Shown here: in pieces, positions 55,463 through 64,000 of the stretch
How positions within the stretch are numbered: the stretch's first letter is position 1
Layout: each line of letters begins with the position of its first letter
Assembly (NCBI RefSeq): GCF_033807575.1
Contig: NC_084705.1
Location: 10,038,019-10,102,018 of the forward strand
DNA length: 64,000 nt
Reading direction: 5' to 3'
Origin: Cydia pomonella
Lineage: Eukaryota > Arthropoda > Insecta > Lepidoptera > Tortricidae
Notes under the pieces: generated by a model
Databases searched by the model: none
Seen by the model: the letters and a program-made list of their open reading frames with translations, nothing else
What the model was told of the DNA's origin: nothing
Position numbers and translations under genes: made by a program

Positions 55463-55519
55463 ATCACACATGAGTATACGTACAGTTATTATCAACTCAC
55501 AAGACTGGAATATTATATT

Positions 55520-56345
55520 TTTAAGGCACCTTTTTTTTTTTCTAGGGGGGAAAATGCATTCCGCATACCACCCGGGTGTGGGGGGTGACCCGAGTGGTTA
55601 TGTGGGACTCCCGTCTAGGCTAATGAGGCCCACGGTATATCCACTAAAAACCCCCCATATGCCACCTCGCCGCCTTATTGGTAGGGTTACAGGAACGCTT
55701 GCGTACTCATCCGCGACCCCACCGGCGGCAGCCGCCCGCGAGCGGCTCCTTCGCGAATGCCCGAAGGCCCTTCACGCGAGGCGCGCCAGATGGTTCGACG
55801 CGCCTTCCTCCTCGGCCTCCGTCCTGCAGTGTAGCGGACCCCCCCGAGCCCGCCACAAGGAGGCCACGGGCGCCAGAAAACTCCCCAGCGCCCGGCGGCA
55901 GATGAGGTCCATGGTTCTGCCGCAAACCACAACTCGGCTGCAGAGGACAGGGAGAACGGCACACCGTAACACCGACACTCCTCTTCCTCTGCAGCCCCAC
56001 CAACGCCGCTACAGCGGAACGGCCCCGCCAAGGTCGCAGGGGATAGGGAGAGTGGCGCATCGTGATACCATCACGCCTCTTCCCCTGCGATCCCACCTCG
56101 GCCGTCGAGGATAGGGAGAACGGCTCACCGCAATACCGACACTCCTCTTCCTCGACGGTCCACCTCCAACGCGTCACAAGCGGGCTTACCAAGCCCACTT
56201 GGAGCGTCCTCCTCGAGCCAGCCCGCACCCCAATCAGGCCGTCCCTGGTTGCCTCTTCGCTTCACCGTGGGAGACCAAGCCACGGCTACTAAGGCCCTCC
56301 ACCACGACAAGGTGGGCAACCCTGGTGGGGATCTTTAAGGCACCT
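55520..56345 (-). mobile_element. R1-like LINE 3' end with 12-bp target duplication
   Basis: TTTAAGGCACCT is present at 55520-55531 and again at 56334-56345. A T run at 55531-55541 marks the poly(A) tail of a minus-strand insertion. The 3' UTR (GCATTCCGCATACCACCCGG, GGTTATGTGGGACTCCC) is shared with the element at 46016-47052. The rest, GC-rich, is specific to this copy and contains three hairpin units. The minus strand is open for 173 codons at 55707-56228, but the repeats fall in more than one frame, so no intact product is claimed. Confidence 0.8.
55938..56158 (-). repeat. Three 57-nt hairpin units with covarying stems
   Basis: Units at 55938-55994, 56034-56090 and 56102-56158 are each exactly 57 nt. 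Each has a perfect 9-bp stem and a 39-nt loop. The left arms are CTGCAGAGG, TCGCAGGGG and CCGTCGAGG, all different, yet each right arm is the exact complement. The loops are alike (ACAGGGAGAACGG, ATAGGGAGAGTGG, ATAGGGAGAACGG; all end CCTCTT). On the minus strand units 1 and 3 read EEEECR[CY][YC]G[VE]PFSLSS in their own frames. Unit 2 reads the same with a TGA in place of the first Cys. Confidence 0.8.
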
Positions 56346-57576
56346 ATGTCAAAGCTGTGCACACCAAAGCAAGTATAATGCGGATAATATTTTTCTAAAT
56401 CAAGCTATGAATCTACTACAAGACTTATTTAAAAATCCTATTTGTTAAAAAAAATAGTTGTTTCGCTCGACGGCAAAATTTGTTTTCTTCCCGTGTCTTG
56501 AAAAGCTTACAATACTCTATACCTATTTACATTTTTAACTTTCAATATATCTACGATAACATAAATACGAGTAAGTACCTATAAAATATAATAGAACTTT
56601 ATTTTTCCTGCGCGATAACTTGACCAAAACACTATAATGTGAATTAATTAAATTCATAGCGTAACGAGAAGTGTTTTTTTTTTAATTCGTATTTAGTGCC
56701 GAACCGCCATGCCTAACCACCGAAATGCATGCACAATATGTTTCCTTATTCTAGTAAGTTGATGCCTCTAAATATATATGTACATTTAGCTACTAGAGAC
56801 TGATAAAAACATTATTTGCAGATTTTTATAACATGTGCCAACGGTACGAGCTCAAACGGTAAGAGCCTGATATTTGTAGTATATTTTACCCTAGTATATT
56901 TAAGTAGGTGGGTCAAAATTCTAGTTGTTGTCTTGTTTTTTGTCCCCAAAAAATGTGACGGAGTGTAGCTTTTTAAATTTAGTTTTAAATGTTTTTCGTG
57001 GTAAATGTAATCTACAGCTAAAAATACATGCAATAGCACTAGTCTTTCTATTTATTTAATTAAAGACAAAAAAACAAGCGTGACAACGAAAAGAATTTTG
57101 ACCCAGGTACCCAAGGATCGGACACACCACTGCTCAAAAGACTTAAGGTAAATTTGAATTAAACAATTGTTTTTATCTTGTTATGATACGACCTTGACAC
57201 GACTCGTGGTGTGTACGGTATTTGAATTGTTTCATGTGATGTTTTCGGCAAAGAATTTTAAAGCAGTTATTTACATTGGGCTCCATTTGGATATGTTATA
57301 ACCGTCCCCATCACTATACATAACCGTCCACGGTATGGGGACGATTACAACAATGGCACGCAAATTGGAAAATGACTTGCTGAAGAAAAAATAATGCAAG
57401 TAGGTTCTTCTCTTCCTTGTCGTGTCCACATGGCTGAGGGACGTGACGACTGAGGATACTCTTCACCAGTGCTCTCCAAGCCGCTCTATCTTAGCAAGTA
57501 GGTTAGTCATTTTAAACTTATCATAACCCAAAAGAGCTGTTTGAGCTGTATTGCAATAATATAAGCGATCAATATT
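56346..57576. other. Intronic sequence with a possible extra exon
   Basis: AT-rich noncoding sequence. 57066-57147 is bounded by TTAATTAAAG and TTAAG|GTAAAT and is open in two phases, but its 82 nt would break the chain between exons 3 and 4. Near 57300-57345 CCGTCCCCATCACTATAC and GGTATGGGGACG form a small hairpin. Confidence 0.35.
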
Positions 57577-58005
57577 TGTTTGTTTTACAAGGGGGCAAAG
57601 TTATTGTTTAACCGCTCGTGCTAATATTGATACCCGAGCAAGCGAAAGATTCCAAAATTGAACCACGAGCGTAGCGAGTGGTTCGAGAAGTGTAATCTTG
57701 AGCGTTGCGAGGGTTTCAATGCACGAGGGTTAAACAAACTTTGCCTACGAGTGAAACACAAAATTTTTCACCACACCAACACGAGGAACTATGGAATAGG
57801 TACCAAAAAATTCTAATGAAATCAAATCCAAATGAACGTAATAAAAAAATAATCATTCAAAAGTCAATTCTACTAGCTAACATAAGGAAACCACTTAAAA
57901 TTTGCATTTGATTACTTTGCCCCACCTGTGGATAAAGTACAATTTTCTCATTCGTTTTTGAACAATCAAGAGGGCCTTTACCAGTTGGTGTGGTGAAAAG
58001 TAATA
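57577..58005. repeat. Dispersed repeat F, fullest copy
   Basis: ACAAGGGGGCAAAGTTATTG, AACCACGAGCGTAGCGAGTG, GGGTTAAACAAACTTTGCC, TTTTTCACCACACCAACACG and GAGGGCCTTTACCAGTTGGT with GTGGTGAAAAG. Partial matches are at 24372 and 27080. A 68-codon forward frame at 57705 runs through it, including LWNRYQKILMKSNPNERNKK. I treat this as chance because it begins in the conserved repeat part. Confidence 0.6.
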
Positions 58006-58136
58006 TACGCGGCCTATTTTGGACTGAAATAAATGAATTGAATTGAAAATAAAATTGTTATAACTGTACCCCTACCAACACAAACCAGCATTCCCTTTTT
58101 TAATGTTATCATTAATATATAATGGATCGATTCCAG

Positions 58137-58226
58137 AACGTGGCAGTCGCAGCAAATCGGAAGAAGAGCAAAAAAAAACAATAGAACGCGAACGCAATTC
58201 TTCAGATGAAGATAATTCAGACTCAG
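58137..58226 (+). CDS. Exon 4 of the 118-residue protein (acidic, charged)
   Basis: Acceptor ATCGATTCCAG and donor CTCAG|GTAGGA bound 90 nt in phases 1-1. It encodes RGSRSKSEEEQKKTIERERN followed by SSDEDNSDS, a charged, probably disordered segment with Ser in acidic context (possible casein kinase 2 sites, by inference). The other two frames hit stops or lose this bias, so the coding reading is convincing in itself. The exon length is a multiple of three, so skipping it would keep the frame. Confidence 0.6.
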
Positions 58227-58254
58227 GTAGGAATATAAATATATTAGGTATTTA

Positions 58255-58345
58255 TTTATTTAAACTTTATTGCACAAAAGAAAACTTATCGTACAAAAGG
58301 CGGACTTAATGCCAAAAGGCATTCGCCACCAGTCAACCTTATTAT
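58255..58345 (-). repeat. Truncated LINE 3' end
   Basis: TATTTATTTAAACTTTATTGC with ACAAAAGAAAACTTATCGTA and GGCGGACTTAATGCCAAAAG is a reversed LINE tail. It begins only 29 nt after exon 4 and shares its sequence with 44072. Confidence 0.7.
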
Positions 58346-58608
58346 ATGTGTAGTAATGTTTATATTAAGATATATTAGCATTAATAATATTAATAAACAA
58401 TAATAAATATTTTCCATTTAATCCTACTTAAATAATTAACATTTTAACAAAAATAACTATGCTGCTGGAACTTCAAAAATTATCCTATGATTTATAATAC
58501 TTAAATTAGAAATCCCAGATCAACTTTAAATTATTTTTATAGCGCTAATTTTATTTTAGACCAGATTAAGTTACAGGTTATTAATATAAAATTACTACGT
58601 AGGTGTAG

Positions 58609-58686
58609 ATAGATCTGATGCCGAAGTGGACTCTGGGCCAAAAATTACAAGAGGTATATTACGCGACCAAGTTGCCAATGGGGAAG
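58609..58686 (+). CDS. Exon 5 of the 118-residue protein
   Basis: 78 nt in phases 1-1, reading RSDAEVDSGPKITRGILRDQ then VANGE after a joined Asp codon. The donor is GGAAG|GTAAGA. Two acceptors 6 nt apart (TACGTAG at 58602 and GTGTAG at 58608) are both in frame; the first would add two residues (Gly-Val). The exon is symmetric like exon 4. Confidence 0.55.
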
Positions 58687-59040
58687 GTAAGATGAATTTT
58701 AATTTGTAAACACTTCAACTCCATCTTCTGCACTATTTTGATTTTGAACCACTTGTCAGCGTCAAGTTATGACTATGATTTTTACACACCCGTGGAAAGG
58801 CTATGTTCTTTCTTTGGTACCAGGTAAGCAGAGATGCATTTCATCCTCTAGAATGCAAAGTATTTTTAAGCAAAATTTAAGTTGTTTCTTCACGTTACTA
58901 ATAGAATTCGCGTTTGAGCACTGATTGTGATAAATATTTAAAAGCATTTATTTTCTTCTCGGTGGTGAGGTAAAAAATGTTATGTTAAACTCGGCAGCAA
59001 AGCGTGATTACCTTTCGGGTTTGAAAATTGAAACTCACCA
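58687..59040. other. Intron 5, first part
   Basis: AT-rich noncoding sequence before the LINE at 59041. Confidence 0.4.
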
Positions 59041-60035
59041 GTTCAGTTCAGTTCAGTTCAAATATACTTTATTCATGTAGGGCTAGCAACAAACACTTAT
59101 GAATAGTAAGACAGTATTACATATAATTATCTTAAGCTAATTATCAGAGCAATTTATTGATGTTGTAAATATTATTCCATATATAATACTAATGAATATA
59201 ATTCATAGATCAAATTGAATACTAAGAATTTCACAAAATATCGTCATACAACAAAAAAAAAACAATTGTACAAAAAATACTAGTCTAGAATGTTTCTAGA
59301 ATAAATTCTAAATGTCAAACAAATGAAATAAAAAATAAAAACAACAAAGGAAGTACATGCATTGGAATATCCATTTCATCATCATTATTCAAATATAATA
59401 AATAATTAATCATTTGGAATCACAATTAATCCCACGTTGTTTTATCATTCATGTAGTCTTGTGTGGTGTAATAAGCTTTAGAAATAAGTTTACGCTTTAC
59501 ATGGTTCTTAAATTTATTAATTGATAACTCAGTAATATGGTTTGGAAGTTTATTATAAAATCTTACACAATTACCCATGAATGATATTTTAATTTTATGG
59601 AGCCGAGTGAAGGGCACTGCGAGCTTATGTTTATTTCTAGTATTAATATTATGAATGTCACATTTTTCTTAAAATAGGCAATATTTTTATGCACATACAG
59701 AATATTCTCATAAATGTATTGACAGTGCACTGTCATTATGTCAATGTCCTTAAATTTATCTCTAAGTGAGTCTCTATGGTTCATTTTATATATTGCTCGA
59801 ATAGCCCTCTTCTGCAGAACAAAAATGGTATTTATCTCTGAAGCACTGCCCCATAGTAAAATACCATATGACATAATGCTATGAAAGTAACTAAAGTAAA
59901 CTAATCGAGCTGTTTTCACGTCTGTTACTGACGGATCTAGCTCACTGCAAAAGCTGCAGAACTCAGTCTATTCGAAAGAGTAGCAATATGGGGACCCCAC
60001 TGTAGTTTAGAATCTAAAGTTATTCTTCACGCACC
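59041..60035 (-). pseudogene. Jockey-like LINE: reverse transcriptase C-terminus, third copy
   Basis: The minus strand reads LQWGPHIATLSNRL at about 60010, then TARLVYFSYFHSIMSYGILL, INTIFVLQKRAIRAIYKMNH and VHCQYIYENILYVHKNI. After a frameshift near 59655 it reads FMGNCVRFYNKLPNHITEL and KRKLISKAYYTTQDYMN to a stop near 59426. It is related to the LINEs at 13676 and 35683 but from a different subfamily, with a (TGAAC)n tail at 59041-59060. 5'-truncated. It lies in the intron between exons 5 and 6. Confidence 0.85.
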
Positions 60036-60884
60036 AAGCTCGTGGTTCAAGTCAGGAATTTTCCACTTGCTCAGGTCTTAATATACCAGTAAGCACTAGG
60101 AGTAAACAACAAGGACGACAACTATGCTCGCTAGTATAATAAATTTAAACATTTTGAACCGTGTGTAACCTTTACGTTTTTTGTATATTACCTGTCACGG
60201 ACATCACGTTTCTAATTTAAAGGTTCTTTTTGCGATGGCAAAAAAAAGCCCTTCACGCACCAGTTTTTATTCAACTAACTTAACCTAACCCTTAAAAGCA
60301 AAAATGTATGAATAATGTGGGAGAGAAGGGAAGTTTATAGTTAAGAGATGATTTTGAATTACATCATATTTCCTATGCTTCGTCTTCTTTGTTCGCGTAG
60401 ACCTCCCCCGCTTAGTATTCCGCACTTTCGATCCTCATTTCACCATTTTCATAGGGTAGTATCCCTGTGACAAAATGTATCTCATATAGCTTTTCAATTT
60501 AAAAACCTCTGTAAATTGGACAATATAATATGTTGGTAAACTTTAACGAAATTCGTTCAGCCATTTTGTGTGATTAAGCTAGAACATCCAAATCGGCAAA
60601 CTTTCGCATTCATAATATTTTAGAATATTCTTTGGTACGTAAAAATTAATGTTTTCACGAAAATCTCGATCGGTGCGCCAGTCCGACTCCAAATCCGCTC
60701 GTCGCAGAATTATTTCGTTAAAGCTCGTAAAAAAAAGCAACCAGGATTGCGATTTTTAATTGTATGTAACTGGAACTCTTGGCGCACGAGTCCGAATATA
60801 ACTTTACTTAAACTAATTAATATTATACTAGAAAATAGAAAATTTTGAAATTTTAATGTACAATATGTTGACTAAATATTTCAG
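60036..60884. other. Intron 5, second part
   Basis: Noncoding. TTCTTCACGCACCAAGCTCG near 60026 and CCCTTCACGCACCAG near 60248, and GGCGCACGAGTCCG near 60781, are stray pieces of repeats. The intron ends in GACTAAATATTTCAG. Confidence 0.4.
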
Positions 60885-60926
60885 CTTCGGATGAGCGACG
60901 CAAAAAACGTCATGCATTTTTTTACC
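60885..60926 (+). CDS. Exon 6 of the 118-residue protein
   Basis: 42 nt between AAATATTTCAG and TTTACC|GTAAGT, phases 1-1. It completes an Ala codon and reads SDERRKKRHAFFY. The basic run RRKKRH contrasts with the acidic exon 4. It is short, but both splice sites are strong and the phase matches both neighbours. Confidence 0.55.
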
Positions 60927-61050
60927 GTAAGTTTTTCTGTGATACGATACCTGCCTTGCGCTGCGATATTTTATAAACTGTAAATAATAAATTAAATCAG
61001 ATTGTTATTGAATAAACACAAACATTTTGCAAGTCCTTATTTTGTTGCAG

Positions 61051-61082
61051 GTGCCGAAAAACCAGTGCGCTGGGAAGAATAG
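61051..61082 (+). CDS. Exon 7: C-terminus and stop of the 118-residue protein
   Basis: Acceptor TTATTTTGTTGCAG at 61050. Joined to the C left by exon 6 it reads RAEKPVRWEE and stops at TAG (61080-61082). AATAAA is present further down near 61545, which could end the transcript. Total protein: 118 residues (120 with the alternative exon 5 acceptor). I do not recognise the family. Confidence 0.55.
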
Positions 61083-62829
61083 TTTGAAAACAATAATTTC
61101 AATATAGTATGTTTGCGCATTTGATATGTGCCATGGCAATTATTTTCACCTTGATATCTTGATACTGTCTTGCCGTATGTACCTACACACTTCCAATCCC
61201 TAAAAACCTAGCTTCTTAAGACGTTGCACGTTGCTCTTCTGAAATTAATGAATAATTCAGCACTGAGATTCCCACTTCGTTCAATTTTAACTTTCACTCG
61301 GTTTATTTGATTAGGCTCAAGCTTCTGTTACCTACTGTGATTTTTTCTCGATATTGATTTTTAGAAACTGTTGACGATAGAGGGACTCCACATAAATAAT
61401 GTATGACTATGTTGAAACTTTCGACACTATATTGCAAATACGTTTCCATGAAAGCTTGTCTAAGTCTATATAGGTAGGTAATGTTTGGCTTTAAAAAAAA
61501 ATTCTACTCGTAAAGAAGGCATATAATTCTTATATCGATATTAAAATAAATCCAATCATAATGTTTGTACCTAATCATAATCATAATATTGTTTGTTACA
61601 ATATCTTGTATTTTAGTATTTTATAATGTACTCTTGACGATCATAATATGAATTCTTAAATATTGACAATAATTTATAATGCAATGTAATAATATGAAAT
61701 AAGTAAATATGAAATATTATATCATATCATATTATACACCAAAAAGGTTAAATTTTGAAACAAGAGAATGTTTATCATTTATTATTTATTTATCAGGTTA
61801 GTTAGTGAACTTGATCGAGGTTTCTTAGTTGACAACAACGATGACGCGTTGCGGAAATACGTTGACAGCGGTCATTGCCTCGGTGTCTATTAACGGACTC
61901 TTGAGGAACCTTCCCGAGTAGCAGTTGAGATTGAGTTCTGGATGAGTTTAAACTACTTTAGACCAGGCTTGTTCAGGCGTTCTCAGACCGTTTTAGTTTG
62001 TATGAGTGCCGCTCAAGTGCATTGTCTCGTATAGTTTGTAATAATTCAGAAAACGAAGTTTGCGAGACTGACGAGACACCCTACGCAAGAACTTAAATTT
62101 ATACTATGATATTATGACGGTGTTTGGTGTAAATATCAATGACATAATAAATTCGATTTATCATGACTAGTGTCAGATACAAAAACATGATTTAAGGCCT
62201 TCGTTGGGGAGTTATCATATGATTTATATCCCATGCAAGTATGTTCATGCGACCGCTCGTTCCATGAAAACAATACGTGCTCCTGTTCCACCTTTAATAT
62301 TCATCTGTTAACGACGGCGTGGTGCAAGTAATCCGACGCTTGTCAGAGGTCAGCCCGGGTGAGCGGAGTTTCCCGCAAGATATTACCAAGAGCCTGCAAA
62401 ATTACACTATTAAGCCGAATATATTGCGCTTCACAAACGCCGGACGGTGATTCCGAAAGTTTCCGATCGATTTATTATGTAACACATCTATCGGCTGATA
62501 TTATGGAGCTATTAAAGGGTATTACGGTACGCTTGTAATAAATTGGCCATAGTGACTGTGGTGTCTGTTATGTATATATAGTGTTGTCATCTATGTGTTA
62601 GCTGAAAACTATCCTACTTCATTATGCATGAATTTAGTTATAGGCGAAGCGAAGACATGTTTTTTTAGTGACTGAAACTTCTCAGGAGTAGTTAGGTACG
62701 TAAAAAATAATGTTTTTTTTTAAGTGTACTGTGTATATAATTAGTATTATATTATTTAGAGTCTTTTGCTACATAGTTATACAGAATAAATTGAACTTAA
62801 TTTTTTTAGAGAAGGATTTAATAGTAGGG
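61083..62829. other. 3' UTR and intergenic sequence
   Basis: AT-rich noncoding sequence. Possibly a long 3' UTR to the AATAAA near 61545; beyond that no feature is recognised. Confidence 0.4.
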
Positions 62830-63070
62830 ATCCCATTGCGTTCGAGCGCCAAACTACCTCGATAGAAATGAGTGCCTTTCACCCGAGTTAAACACTCTAT
62901 TTTTCATTTCGAAGGAAAGTAAAATACATGTGCGTTTAAAAAACACGGCAAAATATAAACTTCAGTAGTATTTCTGGAGTGTACTTTTAATTAGGTAACT
63001 ATTTAGGTAAAAATATCGTTATTTATGGAATCGGGAGTTATCAGAATGGAAATTGTACAGCAAATCCATT
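62830..63070. repeat. Dispersed repeat shared with 52405
   Basis: GCGTTCGAGCGCCAAACTAC, CACCCGAGTTAAACACTC, AGTATTTCTGGAGTGTAC and TATCGTTATTTATGGAATCGG follow the order seen at 52405-52640. Confidence 0.6.
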
Positions 63071-64000
63071 TAACCCCAAAATGTTAAATGCTTATCGTAA
63101 AAAGAGAGAAAAAAAACGTACTCGGAAAGTAAAGTGCTCTAGAACACAAACGTATCATTTTCTGCACACTTTTTAAAACGACAACGATCCACTTTCATAT
63201 CATAAGAAATTAAAAACTGTTTTACATTGCTTAGGGACTTAAAAAGCATAGTATCTCCAGTCTGTTTTCCTTAACTCCGGTAGGTAGTCGAATAAAAACA
63301 GCGCAGAGATGCTGTTTCCCGGTTCGCCGCGCACCTCAAAGGCGGGGTCTATTCGCTCCCCGAACGGATTAAAAGGTGCAATTTAAACAGATTCCTTTTC
63401 GACGTCTGACTAAATCGTGGCTAATCGCCTCCTTTCTTAAAACAAAGAGTTAATTTAAGATCAAGCATTTACCTTTAGAGACCTTTGGGTAAACAAAGCT
63501 AATTAGAATCGGGGCAAGTGTCTTCCCCAAGGAACTGTCTTAGACAGTGCAGCGATAATCATATCACAATGGGGTATTGATTTAAGCTCCAGAGCGCACA
63601 GCGATCTAGGCTCACAGTTCTAACTCTCAAAACTTATAATTGAAATTGGAATCCTTAATTGAACAGTAACAATCAAAGCCTGGATTAATGAGGAGATAGG
63701 TTGACAAAGATTATGCAGATTTTAGGATTTTATAAATAAATGATATCGCATTCTCCGTATGTGGTGGCAACTTGAAAATACTTGAGTTACGCATCATAAC
63801 AGAATATATAGCTACGTCCGCTGTCTGTCTGCCTGATTGTATGTCAGTTAGCTATATACCTATTTCGTTAATCCTAAGATGCTAATATTAAATATTCAGT
63901 GTGCTTGCTTATTAATTAGCTTTGTGTATGTCGTTACCAGAAAAATTAATAAAAATAAAATTAAAAATTAAGTGAATCTACAAACGCATACAAGATCCGT
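63071..64000. other. Intergenic sequence, no feature seen
   Basis: Mixed noncoding sequence. A CpG-richer stretch at about 63300-63365 (GGTTCGCCGCGCACCTC) does not show a supportable start site. Confidence 0.4.

Noticed and set aside
57066..57147. Candidate exon with good splice sites and an open frame reading NKRDNEKNFDPGTQGSDTP
   Set aside because: Its 82 nt would put exon 4 out of frame, whereas exon 3 joins exon 4 directly in phase 1. It could be an alternative exon, but there is no support.
57705..57911. 68-codon forward frame with a lysine-rich end
   Set aside because: It starts within conserved dispersed-repeat sequence and lacks splice or promoter signals.

Overview
This is eukaryotic nuclear DNA, AT-rich and dense with repeats. 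It is almost certainly from a moth or butterfly. The evidence is several repeat types that I recognise as typical of Lepidoptera: GGGTTCCG-type dispersed elements carrying (GTCT)n microsatellites, a tRNA-derived SINE with A and B boxes, jockey-like, RTE-like and R1-like LINE 3' ends, Tc1/mariner and Helitron-like remnants, and many foldback MITEs. There are no bacterial genes, operons, ribosome binding sites or CRISPR arrays. All family names come from reading the sequence; no database was searched.

Two host-type transcription units stand out. (1) A plus-strand gene seems to span about 54 kb. It has a candidate promoter and noncoding first exon at 7186-7243, then coding exons at 13375-13456, 54934-54995, 58137-58226, 58609-58686, 60885-60926 and 61051-61082. 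Every splice site fits GT/AG and the phases join as 2, 1, 1, 1, 1 into an open frame of 118 codons. The product begins with a basic stretch like a mitochondrial presequence and then becomes very acidic. I do not recognise it. (2) Inside its large second intron lies a compact gene at 42272-43797: an Inr+DPE promoter, a noncoding exon, a 165-nt intron, a coding exon for a DDE-transposase-like protein of about 395 residues, and a poly(A) signal. The frame is broken once, in a run of six A. It looks like a transposase taken over by the host.

Layout. 0-6.4 kb: a GGGTTCCG element carrying a 5S rRNA piece, a Tc1-like pseudogene, an inverted pair of 0.7-kb GGGTTCCG elements, a mariner remnant, and a LINE ORF1 fragment. 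7-9.1 kb: promoter and exon 1, then an unusual cluster of CGGTAATAG motifs. 9.8-16.1 kb: a dispersed repeat, the end of a retroelement reading frame, SINEs, exon 2 and a jockey-like LINE. 16.2-19.3 kb: a 1.85-kb element with 177-bp near-identical inverted ends, flanked by GGGTTCCG sequence. 20.8-36.5 kb: dispersed repeats, a LINE split by a MITE, a tRNA-Thr-like pseudogene, an RTE-like LINE, an 8-bp-TSD MITE, a perfect hairpin and a second jockey-like LINE. 37-42 kb: foldback and TIR elements. 42.3-43.8 kb: the transposase-derived gene. 44.3-47.1 kb: a Helitron-like element and a 5'-truncated R1-like LINE with a 16-bp target duplication. 47.7-56.3 kb: more MITEs, GGGTTCCG elements, a 252-bp tandem repeat, SINEs, exon 3 and a second R1-like insertion with three tandem hairpins. 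57.5-61.1 kb: exons 4 to 7 with a LINE between exons 5 and 6. 61.1-64 kb: mostly unique noncoding sequence.
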